35,471 bases of DNA, from the NCBI GenBank assembly GCA_023411815.1, contig JAEYOJ010000061.1, positions 1 to 35,471 of the forward strand, read 5' to 3'. The translations under genes were made by a program, and so were the position numbers. Shown in pieces: positions 16,569 through 25,435 of the stretch; positions within the stretch are counted from its first letter, which is position 1, and every line of letters begins with the position of its first letter. The notes beneath the pieces were generated by a model. That model saw only the letters and a program-made list of their open reading frames with translations, made no database searches and was not told where the DNA came from. This stretch comes from Pseudomonadota bacterium. Its GTDB lineage: Bacteria > Desulfobacterota > Desulfovibrionia > Desulfovibrionales > Desulfovibrionaceae.

Positions 16569-16833
16569 GTCCGGAAATCCTCCATGCTTTGGTTAGCCAG
16601 ACGTAATTCCTCCCCTATGGCAATTCAGACATAAAGAAAAGCCCCGACTTTTGGGATAAGATCTAATCCAACCTCGGCGGTGGGCGCGCAAGGCGTTGGA
16701 GCGCCTTGATTTGCCGGCCAGGCTTGCCTTTCCAGCTGAAGAGGTTATGTTTGTGCCAAACCGTGAGTAATCCACGCGTCTTTGCCTGTAAGCCCTGAAA
16801 TATGCAAGTTCCTTATTCAACAGTGGAGGAGCA

Positions 16834-17715
16834 ATGGCGTTCGATTATGATACCGAGAAGCGCCGCTTGGAGCGCAAGTTGGCGGCGGTCGAGAAGAAGG
16901 GCTTCCTGCCCAGGGAGCTGCTGGACATGGTCGGCCGCACCGCGCGCCTGCAGTTGGATGCGAGGCGCGAAGCATGCGTGGAGGTGCCGGACGGGCTGGG
17001 CGACGCCCTGCGCGCGGCCCTTGGCGCGCCGCTCCTGCCCAGGTCGGAATTCGTCCATGACCGCGGGCAGGCCCTGCGCCTGTTCGGCGAACTGCTGGAC
17101 GTGGCCGCGGAAGCCGGCGGAACCCTGGCCGAGGCGTCCGCGGTCGTGCGCCAGGCCGTGGAAGACGGCTCGCTGGGCCCGGACGAGGCCCTGTCCCGCT
17201 TCCTGGCGGGCGACGATGCCTACTTCCAGGAGTGGGGCCAAAAGACACCCGGCGCGCCCAGGCTGCTGTCCTTCCTGGCCCAGGCCAGCCTGACGCCGAG
17301 CCTGCGCGCGGCCGCCGAAGCCGTGGCCGACAAGGCCAAGCTGGACACGGTCAACACCAACGGCCACTGTCCGGTCTGCGGCAGCCTGCCATACATCAGC
17401 TCCCTGCGCGAGAAGGAAGGCTACCGCTACATGAGCTGCTCCTTCTGCCACAGCGACTACAGGGCCAAGCGGTTGGCCTGCGCCTATTGCGGCGAGGACA
17501 ACCAGCAGCACCTGGAGTACTTCGAGTCCAAGGACGAACCGGGCTATCGCGTGGAGCTGTGCCACTCGTGCAAGCGCTACGTGAAGACCGCGGATTTCCG
17601 CAATTTCGACCGGCTCTGCGTGCCGGCCCTGGACGATCTTGAATCCCTGGCCCTGGACATCCGCGCCGTCGAAGAGGGCTACAGCCGGCCGACCCTGTCG
17701 GCCTGGGGGTTCTAG
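16834..17715 (+). CDS. fdhE: Formate dehydrogenase accessory protein FdhE
   Basis: FdhE is a cytoplasmic rubredoxin-like chaperone needed to make active formate dehydrogenase. 293 residues, start ATG 16834 with GGAGGAG six bases upstream. The helical N-terminal half is poorly conserved. The C-terminal half carries the four family CxxC pairs: Cys179/182 (HCPVCGSLPYIS), Cys202/205 (SCSFCHSDY), Cys216/219 (CAYCGED) and Cys243/246 (CHSCKRYVKT), enough for two metal sites. It is the first of a tightly packed operon fdhE-fdhD-mobA-moaA. Confidence 0.93.
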   Translation: MAFDYDTEKRRLERKLAAVEKKGFLPRELLDMVGRTARLQLDARREACVEVPDGLGDALRAALGAPLLPRSEFVHDRGQALRLFGELLDVAAEAGGTLAEASAVVRQAVEDGSLGPDEALSRFLAGDDAYFQEWGQKTPGAPRLLSFLAQASLTPSLRAAAEAVADKAKLDTVNTNGHCPVCGSLPYISSLREKEGYRYMSCSFCHSDYRAKRLACAYCGEDNQQHLEYFESKDEPGYRVELCHSCKRYVKTADFRNFDRLCVPALDDLESLALDIRAVEEGYSRPTLSAWGF

Positions 17716-17717
17716 CC

Positions 17718-18449
17718 ATGACGGCCAAGCCGGCGGAGAATCTGGTCCAGGTCGCCTGCCGCCAGTACAAGGACGGCTCCTGGCGCGACTTCGAGGACGT
17801 GGTCACCCGCGAGGAGGTCATCGCCGTGGCCGTGGCGGGTAAGCAGCCGCGTTTCCTGTGGGCCTACCCGTATGATCTGGAGACACTGGCCCTGGGCCAT
17901 GTCAGGCTGGAGGTCTGCGGCGCCTTGCAGGAACCGGTGCTCACGGCCCGGCAGGGCAACAACTTCCATCTGGACCTGCGCATGAACCAGCCGGATCTGT
18001 CCGGGCAAGAGAGTCAAAAGGCCGATCCGTTCCCCGGCCCGCTTTCGGCCCAGGGCGTGTTGACGGCCATGGAAGAGCTGTTCCGCATCGAAGGCCTGTG
18101 GCAGGACACGGGCTGCTTCCACCGCGCGGCGCTGTACGATCCTGCGGCCGGGGAATTCCCCTTCATGGCCCAGGATATCGGCCGCCACAACTGCATCGAC
18201 CGTTGCGCCGGCTGGCTGCTGCGCGAAAGGCGCGACCCGGCGTCCCTGGCCCTGTTCGTCTCGGCCCGGGTCACGGCCAGCCTGTGCCTCAAGATCCGCA
18301 AGCTGGGCGTGCCCATGGTGGTCAGCAAGTCGGCCGTGACCACGGCGTCCCTGGAAATGGCCGCCAAATCCGGTCTGAGCCTGGTGGGCTTTGCCCGCGA
18401 GGGTCGCTTCACCGTCTTCGAGGATTCCAAGGGCAGGATAGGTCTATGA
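17718..18449 (+). CDS. fdhD: FdhD-family protein lacking the CxxC
   Basis: FdhD carries sulfur from the cysteine desulfurase IscS to the Mo/W-bisPGD cofactor of formate dehydrogenase. 243 residues, beginning two bases after the fdhE stop. Family blocks: AYPYDLETLALGHVRLEVCG, FMAQDIGRHNCIDRCAGWLL (the D-x-GRHN motif, 153-158) and FVSARVTASLCLKIRKLGVP followed by VVSKSAVT. The segment that in E. coli holds the sulfur-transferring CxxC is here about residues 91-107 (QPDLSGQESQKADPFPG) and has no cysteine. Cysteines elsewhere are 14, 67, 133, 159, 163 and 190; Cys133 (DTGCFHRAAL) and Cys159/163 are possible substitutes. Identity as FdhD is secure; the mechanism is unclear. Confidence 0.87.
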   Translation: MTAKPAENLVQVACRQYKDGSWRDFEDVVTREEVIAVAVAGKQPRFLWAYPYDLETLALGHVRLEVCGALQEPVLTARQGNNFHLDLRMNQPDLSGQESQKADPFPGPLSAQGVLTAMEELFRIEGLWQDTGCFHRAALYDPAAGEFPFMAQDIGRHNCIDRCAGWLLRERRDPASLALFVSARVTASLCLKIRKLGVPMVVSKSAVTTASLEMAAKSGLSLVGFAREGRFTVFEDSKGRIGL

Positions 18450-19075
18450 ACCTGATGAGCGGGCGGTCCCTGGTCGGAGTGGTCCTGGCGGGAGGCAAGA
18501 GCAGCAGGCTCGGCCGCGACAAGGCTCGCATCCTGTTCGAAGGCCGGGACCTCCTGACGCGCACGGCGGGGCTGCTGCGCTCCGTGACGCCCGAGGTCTG
18601 GGTCATCGGCCGTGATCCGGCCGACCACGGCCTGAGCCTGCCCTGGAAGCTCGACGACATCCCCGGCAAGGGGCCCGTGGGCGGCATCATCACGGCCCTG
18701 CGCGCTCTGGACCGGCCCTGCCTCGTGCTGTCCTGCGATCTACCCTTCATCGAGCGCGCCGACCTGGAGCGGCTCCTGCACGCCAGGGCGTCCTGCGCGC
18801 GGCCAGTGCTCATGACCACCTACGGTCAGATCGAGACCGAGTACATCGAGTCCCTGGTGGCCATCTACGAACCAGGAGTCCTGCCCGTGCTGGAGGACGC
18901 CGTGGCCAGGGGCGAGCACAAGCTCTCGCGCATCGTGCCGCGCGAGCGGCGCTGCCATGTGCCGTACAGCCAGGAGCAGGCCTTGCCTTTCTTCAATATC
19001 AACTACCCGGCGGACCTGGCGCTCATGCGCAAGCTGGAGGCCAGGGCCGCCGGCCAGGCGGAGGGCGCGGCATGA
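18446..19075 (+). CDS. mobA: Molybdenum cofactor guanylyltransferase
   Basis: Adds GMP to molybdopterin to make the guanine dinucleotide cofactor used by formate dehydrogenase. 209 residues from ATG 18446, which overlaps the fdhD stop (ATGA); an ATG at 18455 is an alternative. The nucleotide-binding loop VVLAGGKSSRLGRDKA is at the N-terminus. LDDIPGKGPVGGIITAL and LVLSCDLPFIERADLERLL (metal-binding Asp) follow, and FFNINYPADL near the C-terminus completes the MobA pattern. Third gene of the accessory operon. Confidence 0.93.
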   Translation: MNLMSGRSLVGVVLAGGKSSRLGRDKARILFEGRDLLTRTAGLLRSVTPEVWVIGRDPADHGLSLPWKLDDIPGKGPVGGIITALRALDRPCLVLSCDLPFIERADLERLLHARASCARPVLMTTYGQIETEYIESLVAIYEPGVLPVLEDAVARGEHKLSRIVPRERRCHVPYSQEQALPFFNINYPADLALMRKLEARAAGQAEGAA

Positions 19076-20109
19076 CCGGCACCGGGAATCTGAACGCGGC
19101 GGAACGCATCCTGGACAGCCACGGCCGCACCGTGAGCTACCTGCGGCTGTCCGTCACGGATCGCTGTAACCTGCGTTGCGCCTACTGTTTCTCCAGGGAC
19201 ATCCGCTTCATCGACCACCGGAGCATCCTGCGCTACGAGGAGCTCCTGACAATCGTGGACCTAGCGCGGGAACTGGGCATCCGCAAGGTGCGTCTCACCG
19301 GAGGCGAGCCTTTCGTGCGCAAGGACTTCCTGTGGCTCGTGGAGCAAATTCTGGCCCGCCACCCAGAACTGGACCTGCGCATCACCACCAACGCCACGCT
19401 GCTCGGGGGCAAGGTCAGGACACTCAAGGACCTGGGCGTCACGCACCTGAACGTATCCCTGGACACCCTGAATCCGCGCAAGTTCGTGGACATCACAGGC
19501 CGCGATTTCTTCCGCCAGGTGCGTTCGGCCATGGACGAGGTCATGGCCGCGGGCATCCGGCTCAAGGTCAACGCCGTGGCCATGCGCGGGGTCAACGACG
19601 ACGAGTTGCCGGCGTTCCTCGCCTTGGCCCGCGACAATCCCCTGGATATGCGTTTCATCGAGTTCATGCCCATGGGCGACGACGATCTGTGGTCGGACAT
19701 GCGCTACTGGCCGGCGGACGACATCCTGCGTCAGGCCGGGAAACTGGTCGAGCTTGAGCCCGTCAAGGTTTCCGACGGCGGACCCGATGCAGATCACGGC
19801 CCGGCGCGCGTGTATTTCATCAAGGGCGGCCAGGGCAGGCTCGGGATCATCTCACCCCTGTCGGCCCACTTCTGCGGCACATGCAACCGTCTGCGCATAA
19901 CCCCTGACGGCAGGCTGCGCACCTGCCTCTTCTCGGACCGCGAGTACCGCCTGCTGCCCATGCTGCGCCACCCGCGCCTGGGCCCCGATGCGGTCTTGCG
20001 GGCCATGCGCCTGGCCAGCACGCGCAAGCCCCTAGGCTACAAGCTGCTCGCCGCCAGGGCCAAGGGTCACTCCGTGGCCGGCAAGCGCATGTCGGCCATA
20101 GGCGGATAA
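19072..20109 (+). CDS. moaA: GTP 3',8-cyclase (radical SAM)
   Basis: First step of molybdopterin synthesis: rearranges GTP using radical SAM chemistry with two [4Fe-4S] clusters. 345 residues; ATG overlaps the mobA stop by four bases. N-terminal cluster Cys32, Cys36 and Cys39 (DRCNLRCAYCF), SAM contacts VRLTGGEPFVRKDF, C-terminal cluster Cys268, Cys271 and Cys285 (FCGTCNRLRITPDGRLRTC). The conserved C-terminal double glycine is present (MSAIGG). No moaC, moaD, moaE or moeA is seen in the window, so those steps must be encoded elsewhere. Confidence 0.95.
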   Translation: MTGTGNLNAAERILDSHGRTVSYLRLSVTDRCNLRCAYCFSRDIRFIDHRSILRYEELLTIVDLARELGIRKVRLTGGEPFVRKDFLWLVEQILARHPELDLRITTNATLLGGKVRTLKDLGVTHLNVSLDTLNPRKFVDITGRDFFRQVRSAMDEVMAAGIRLKVNAVAMRGVNDDELPAFLALARDNPLDMRFIEFMPMGDDDLWSDMRYWPADDILRQAGKLVELEPVKVSDGGPDADHGPARVYFIKGGQGRLGIISPLSAHFCGTCNRLRITPDGRLRTCLFSDREYRLLPMLRHPRLGPDAVLRAMRLASTRKPLGYKLLAARAKGHSVAGKRMSAIGG

Positions 20110-20124
20110 ACGGCAGGCCGCCGG

Positions 20125-21099
20125 ATGGGCAGGCAGATAGCGAAAATGCGGGACAACGACGTGAACCGACAGGCCAACGCGCCATCGGAGGGGCAAGAGC
20201 GCCGGGAGGATTCGGCCGGGATGCCGGACATTCGGCTCGTTCCCGAATTCGCGCAGGGGCTGTTCGCCTCCGATGCGGCCGCCAGGAGCTACGTTCTGTC
20301 GCATTGCGGGCAAAACGGCGATCTGCGTTGTCCCAAGTGCGATGAGGCTCGCATCTACCGCCTGTCCGACGAACGGTTGCGCTGCTCGCGCTGCCGCTAC
20401 ACGTTCCACGAGCTTTCCAGACGCTGGATCAACGTGGGCGGTTTGTCCTGCCTGGACTGGTTGCGCCTGCTCAAGCTGTTCGAGCAGGAGCTGACCGCCA
20501 ACCGCATGGCCCCCCAGCTCGGGCTGTCCTACAACACGGTCTACAAGGCAGTGACCACCCTGCGTTTTTCCCTGCTGTCCCAGGCCCTGGACGCCAAGCA
20601 ACTGCTTACGGGCGCGTTCGGCCTTGACCTGGGCTTCGAGAGAGGGCGCATCAGCATGGAGAAGGGCAAGGACCGCATGGGCTCCTTCCCGGTCTTCGGG
20701 CTCATGGAGAAGGCGGGCTGGGCCTTCGTGGACCTGCTGCCCTACATGACCGCCGAGACGGTCCTGCACTTCCATTTCAATTTCAAGCTCAAGCTCGAGC
20801 GCATGGGCAACATCGCCTACACCGACAAGTACAAGCATTACGACGCGCTCATCTTCTGCGGCGACGAGACCATCCCCCTGCATATCATCAACAGCCGTGA
20901 ACGCGTGGCTTACGTGGACTCTCTGGTGAGCGGATTCTGGAGCTTTGCCCAGTCCCGGCTGCGTCAGTACAACGGAGTGACCTCCCGACGCTTTCCGCTC
21001 TATCTCAAGGAACTGGAGTTCCGCTACAACCACCGCAACGAGGAATTGTTCCCGCTGCTCGTGTCCAGCCTGTGCAGGCTGGTGCCGGAATTCGAGTAA
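20125..21099 (+). CDS. IS1595/ISXO2-type transposase-derived protein, apparently domesticated
   Basis: 324 residues from ATG 20125; better-placed starts may be 20146 or 20221 (GGGAGG upstream), because IS1595-type similarity begins only near MPDIRLVPEFAQGLF. Order: zinc ribbon with Cys69/72 and Cys87/90 (LRCPKCDEA, LRCSRCRYTF), an HTH-like stretch (RMAPQLGLSYNTVYKAVTTL), then the ISXO2-type RNase H fold (SFPVFGLMEKAGWAFVDLL; AYTDKYKHYDAL; GFWSFAQSRLRQYNGV; FPLYLKELEFRYN). Asp168 and Asp234 could match two catalytic residues. The third acid, two residues before the FW of the family block (IESFW), is Ser269 here, and the NGIE motif is gone. No terminal inverted repeats or target duplication flank it, and it follows moaA by 15 bases. 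I infer a co-opted DNA-binding protein rather than a mobile element. Confidence 0.72.
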   Translation: MGRQIAKMRDNDVNRQANAPSEGQERREDSAGMPDIRLVPEFAQGLFASDAAARSYVLSHCGQNGDLRCPKCDEARIYRLSDERLRCSRCRYTFHELSRRWINVGGLSCLDWLRLLKLFEQELTANRMAPQLGLSYNTVYKAVTTLRFSLLSQALDAKQLLTGAFGLDLGFERGRISMEKGKDRMGSFPVFGLMEKAGWAFVDLLPYMTAETVLHFHFNFKLKLERMGNIAYTDKYKHYDALIFCGDETIPLHIINSRERVAYVDSLVSGFWSFAQSRLRQYNGVTSRRFPLYLKELEFRYNHRNEELFPLLVSSLCRLVPEFE

Positions 21100-21542
21100 G
21101 CCGACGCCTCTCCTGCCGAATCTCTCCACCAGAAAGCCTTGTCAGCCCGGCTTCGTACGGCATTTCAGCCGGATGCGTCAGGTGCCAAAATGTGAGCAAG
21201 TCAGTGATTTTTGACCCCGGAGGTGTTCGGACCTATGCAGGAGAATACCGGAGTCCCTGTAGGCTTGCGACGGGACACGGGAGGTAAGGATATGCCTGAC
21301 GTCATCATGAACACGCGCTGCATCGCCCCCGCAGGACTGCCTTTCGGCGGCCTGGGGTTCGATCTTGCGCCTGTCGTGGCCAGGGCGTGCCTGCTCGCGT
21401 GCAGGCACGGCAGGGACACAGCTACCGTCGAGGCAAAGCCGCTCCCGGAGGCCAGGATCAATGCGGGCTACGGCCTGATGCTCTGGCTTTCGCGCGAGAC
21501 CGGTGGGAGTTGATCCATTTGTAAACGGCTAGAGGAGGAGAC
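21100..21542. other. Region between the transposase-like gene and fdhA
   Basis: 443 bases. The first 190 contain no strong gene signal and probably hold the fdhAB promoter; no sigma-54 element with correct spacing is found. The rest is taken up by a small ORF (21292-21513) that partly copies the FdhA signal peptide. Confidence 0.5.
21292..21513 (+). CDS. Small ORF resembling part of the FdhA leader
   Basis: 73 codons from ATG 21292 with a strong GGGAGG seven bases upstream. Residues 17-32 (PFGGLGFDLAPVVARA) nearly match the FdhA signal peptide region (AFGGLGFDLKPTVARA). At DNA level, 21343-21387 matches 21603-21647 at about 35 of 45 positions, with 22 of the first 23 identical. It has no twin arginine and its tail resembles nothing I know. 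It stops 29 bases before fdhA. It could be the remains of a partial tandem duplication, or a translated leader coupled to fdhA expression. Confidence 0.45.
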   Translation: MPDVIMNTRCIAPAGLPFGGLGFDLAPVVARACLLACRHGRDTATVEAKPLPEARINAGYGLMLWLSRETGGS

Positions 21543-24500
21543 ATGAGCATCTGTCGCCGCAATTTCCTCAAGCTCTCGGGCGTGGCGGTAGCCGCCACCG
21601 CCTTCGGCGGCCTGGGCTTCGATCTGAAGCCCACCGTTGCGAGAGCGCAGCAGTTCAAGCTGCAGAACGCCAAGCAGACCACGAGCGTGTGCTGCTACTG
21701 TGCAGTGGGCTGCGGCCTTATCGTCAGCACGGCCAAGGACGGCGCAGGCCGGGCCATCAACGTCGAGGGCGATCCCGACCATCCGATCAATGAAGGCTCG
21801 CTGTGCGCCAAGGGCGCCAGCCTCTACCAGCTCGCCGAGAACGACAAGCGCGTTCTCAAGCCCCTGTATCGCGCTCGCAACTCCGACAAGTGGGAGGAGA
21901 AGAGCTGGGACTGGATGCTTAAGACCATCGCCCGCCGCATCAAGGACACCCGCGACAAGACCTTCGAGGTCAAGGACGCCCAGGGCAACGTGGTCAACCG
22001 TTGCGAAGGCATGGCCTCGGTCGGTTCGGCGGCCATGGACAACGAAGAGTGCTGGATTTATCAGGAAATGCTTCGCGGCCTGGGGCTCACGTACATCGAG
22101 CACCAGGCGCGTATCTGACACAGCGCAACTGTAGCGGCTCTGGCAGAGTCGTTCGGACGCGGTGCGATGACCAACCACTGGATCGACATCAAGAACGCTG
22201 ATGCGATCCTCATCATGGGCAGCAATGCCGCCGAAAACCATCCCATCTCCTTCAGATGGGTCATGAAGGCCAAGGACAACGGCGCGACCGTCATCCATGT
22301 GGACCCGCGCTTCACCAGGACCTCGGCCCGCTCCGATATTTATGTGCCCATGCGCTCGGGCTCGGACATCGCCATCCTGGGCGGCATGATCAAGTACATC
22401 ATCGATCAGGGCCTTTACTTCCCGCAGTACGTGGCCGAGTACACCAACGCCTCGTTCATCGTGGGCGAGAAGTACACCTTCAAGGACGGCATCTTCTCGG
22501 GTTTCGACCCCGAGAAGGGCACCTACGACAAGTCCACCTGGGCCTTCGAGAAGGACGAGAAGGGGATGCCCAAGCGCGACCCGTCGCTCAAGCACGAGCG
22601 TTGCGCATTCCAGATCATGAGGAAGCACTACGCGCGTTATGATCTGGATACGGTGTCCTCCATCTCGGGTACGTCCAAGGAAGACCTGCTCAAGCTTTAC
22701 AAGGCTTTCGCGGCCACGGGCAAGCCCGACAAGTCCGGCACGATCATGTACGCCATGGGCCAGACCCAGCACACCGTGGGCGTGCAGAACATCCGCGCCA
22801 TGACCATCGTCCAGCTCCTGCTGGGTAACGTGGGCATGGCCGGCGGCGGCATCAACGCCCTTCGCGGCGAGTCCAACGTGCAGGGCTCCACGGACCACGG
22901 CCTGCTCGTGCACATCCTGCCCGGCTACATGGACACGCCCACGGCCAGCCTGCCCACGATGGCGGCCTACAACGAGAAGCATACGCCCAAGAGCGCCGAC
23001 CCCAAGAGCGCCAACTGGTGGCAGAACAAGCCCAAGTACATGGCCAGCCTCATCAAGGCCATGTATCCCTCCGAAGAGGTCGAGACGGGCTACGGCTACC
23101 TGCCCAAGCTCGAGGACGGCCGCAATTACACCTGGCTGTCCATGTTCGACCGCATGTCCAAGAAGGGCTTCAAGGGCTTCTTCGCCTGGGGCCAGAACCC
23201 GGCCTGTGGCGGCGCCAACGCCGAGAAGACCCGCCAGGCCCTGGCCACGCTGGACTGGATGGTCAACGTGAACATCTTCGAGAACGAGACCGGCTCGTTC
23301 TGGAAGGGCCCTGGCATGGACCCCAAGAAGGTCAAGACCGAGGTCTTCTTCCTGCCCTGCGCCGTGTCCTACGAGAAGGAAGGCTCCATCATCAACTCGG
23401 GCCGCTGGATGCAGTGGCGTTACGCCGGTCCCAAGCCCATGGGCCAGACCAAGCCCGACGGCGACATCATCTATGAGCTGTTCGAGCAAGTGCGCGCGCT
23501 CTACAAGAAGGAGAAGGGCGCCTTCCCCGATCCGGTGCTCAAGCTCAACTGGGACCACGCCACGCACCATGTCTTCGATCCGCACAAGGTGGCCAAGCTC
23601 ATCAACGGCTACTTCCTGCGCGATGCCGAAGTGAACGGCAAGCAGTTCAAGAAGGGCCAGCAGGTCCCGAGCTTCGCCTTCCTCACCGCCGACGGCTCCA
23701 CGACCTCGGGCTGCTGGGTCTACACCGGCTCGTATACCGATGAAGGCAACCAGGCCGCCCGCCGCGACAAAACGCAGACGCCCATGCAGGCCAACGTCGG
23801 CCTGTTCCCCAAGTGGGCCTGGGCCTGGCCGGTCAACCGCCGCGTGCTCTACAACCGCGCCTCGGTCGATCCGAACGGCAAGCCCTGGGCACCCAAGAAG
23901 GCGCTCATCGCCTGGGAAGACGGCAAGTGGGTCGGCGACGTGCCGGACGGCCCGTGGGAGCCCATGGCCGACGACGCCAAGGGCAGGTACCCGTTCATCA
24001 TGAAGCCCGACGGCCTCGGTGCGACGTTCAGCCCCGGCCGCAATGACGGCCCGCTGCCCGAGTACTACGAGCCGCTGGAATGCCCCATCGAAAAGCATCC
24101 GTTCTCCGGCACGCTGCACAACCCCACGGCGCTGTCCTTCAAGGAAGAGCGCAAGGCGGTCTGCGATCCGCGCTACCCGTTCGTGTGCTCCACCTACCGC
24201 GTGACCGAGCACTGGCAGACGGGCCTTATGACCCGCTATACGCCTTGGCTGCTTGAAGCCGAGCCGCAGATGTTCGTGGAGATGAGCCCCGAGCTGGCCG
24301 AGATGCGCGGCATCAAGAACGGCGACAAGTGCTGGGTGGAAAGCCTGCGCGGCAAGGTCTGGGCCATCGCCATGGTGACCAAGCGGCTGAAGCCCTTCAC
24401 TGTCCAGGGGAACGTCATCCATCAGGTCGGCATTCCCTGGCACTACGGCTGGGTTTACCCCAAGAACGGCGGCGAGTCGGCCAACCTGCTCACCCCGTCC

Positions 24501-24572
24501 GTGGGCGACCCGAACACGGGCATTCCCGAGACCAAGGCTTTCATGGTCAACGTAACCAAGGACAAGGCCTAG
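21543..24572 (+). CDS. fdhA: Periplasmic formate dehydrogenase catalytic subunit (selenoprotein)
   Basis: Oxidises formate to CO2 (or the reverse) at a W/Mo-bisPGD site. 1009 residues if UGA 22116-22118 is read as Sec192. This is the position of Sec in D. vulgaris FdhA, followed as there by the catalytic His193 (HQARI-U-HSATVAALAES). Tat signal at residues 2-36 (CRRNFLKLSG...). The [4Fe-4S] ligands are Cys50, 53, 57 and 88. The molybdopterin-binding domains follow (ILIMGSNAAENHP; GLMTRYTPWLLEAEP; QVGIPWHYGWVYPKNGGESA). Start ATG 21543 has GAGGAG upstream. An annotation that stops at the UGA would wrongly split it at 22118/22167. It forms an operon with fdhB. Confidence 0.97.
22133..22153 (+). 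promoter_or_regulatory. SECIS hairpin of fdhA
   Basis: Nine-base-pair stem (AGCGGCTCT/AGAGTCGTT with G-U pairs) and loop GGC, starting 14 bases after the Sec UGA at 22116-22118. The apical loop begins with GG, as in known bacterial SECIS elements. Confidence 0.7.
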
Positions 24573-24590
24573 CCATAGGAGGACCGACAG

Positions 24591-25310
24591 ATGTCCAAGA
24601 GTTTCTTCATGGACCTCACGCGCTGCACGGCCTGCCGTGGTTGCCAGGTGGCCTGCAAGCAGTGGAACAAGAACCCTGCCACGGAGACTGCCAACTGGGG
24701 CAGTCGGCAGAACCCTAGGGACCTTGACTACCACACGTTCAAGCTGGTGCGTTTCAACGAAGTAGAGACGAACGGCGATCTCAAGTGGCTGTTCTTCCCG
24801 GACCAGTGCCGTCACTGCGTCGAACCGCCTTGCAAGATGGTCGCCGACGGCTATGACGAGCGGGCCATCATCCACGACGAGGAGACCGGCGCGGTTGTGT
24901 ACACCAAGTACACCGCAGCCATCCCGGAGGACACGGCGTCCACGGACCTGTGCCCGTACGACATCCCGCGCCGTGACGCCAAGACCGGCATGTGGAGCAA
25001 GTGCACCATGTGCTTCGACCGGGTGCAGAACGGCATGAAGCCCGCCTGCGTTCAGTCCTGCCCCACGGGGACCATGAACTTCGGCGACCGCGAGGAGATG
25101 CTCGCCCTGGCCGAAAAGCGCCTGGCCGAAGTCAAGAAGCACTACCCCCGCGCCGAGCTGGTGGACGCCGACATGGTGCGCGTCATCGTGCTCACCGAGG
25201 AGCCGGCCGCGCAGTACCACCAGTACCTGAGCGCGTCGGCCGATACTCCGGGCATGACCCGCAAGCAGATGTTCGCCAAGCTGCTGCGGCCCCTGCGCGT
25301 CTTCGGGTAA
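24591..25310 (+). CDS. fdhB: Formate dehydrogenase iron-sulfur subunit
   Basis: Electron-transfer partner of FdhA. 239 residues, start ATG 24591 with AGGAGG eight bases upstream and 18 bases after fdhA. Four cysteine groups for [4Fe-4S] clusters: CTACRGCQVACKQW, CRHCVEPPCKM, CTMCFDRV and CVQSCPTG. No signal peptide and no C-terminal membrane anchor, so it probably crosses the membrane with Tat-exported FdhA and forms the soluble heterodimer known from Desulfovibrio. Electrons would pass to periplasmic cytochrome c3; no such gene is in the window. Confidence 0.95.
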   Translation: MSKSFFMDLTRCTACRGCQVACKQWNKNPATETANWGSRQNPRDLDYHTFKLVRFNEVETNGDLKWLFFPDQCRHCVEPPCKMVADGYDERAIIHDEETGAVVYTKYTAAIPEDTASTDLCPYDIPRRDAKTGMWSKCTMCFDRVQNGMKPACVQSCPTGTMNFGDREEMLALAEKRLAEVKKHYPRAELVDADMVRVIVLTEEPAAQYHQYLSASADTPGMTRKQMFAKLLRPLRVFG

Positions 25311-25330
25311 GGCATTGAACTGAGTCGGAG

Positions 25331-25435
25331 CCGGGGTTCGGCATGGGCCGGACCCCGGATTTGCATCCTGCTGCGAACAGAATCTCGCACTTCCGGCAAG
25401 GCCGGGGAAGACCCCCTTCCCCGGCCTCTTTTATT
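25331..25435 (+). terminator. Tandem terminators after fdhAB
   Basis: First hairpin 25331-25358 (CCGGGGT/ACCCCGG with an inner CGGC/GCCG). The second, at 25400-25426, has an 11-bp stem GGCCGGGGAAG/CTTCCCCGGCC followed by TCTTTTATTT. The second is a standard rho-independent terminator and abuts the convergent sigma-54 regulator gene. Confidence 0.88.

Noticed and set aside
16689..16708. CAAGGCG/CGCCTTG hairpin upstream of fdhE as part of a Moco riboswitch
   Set aside because: The simple stem alone does not show the conserved Moco RNA core; nothing else there matches.
20125..21099. Active insertion sequence
   Set aside because: No terminal inverted repeats or target duplication, degraded catalytic motif, operon-like position.
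22116..22118. Stop codon apparently splitting fdhA into two genes
   Set aside because: The UGA is the known Sec192 codon of Desulfovibrio FdhA; His193, the correct frame and a SECIS hairpin follow.
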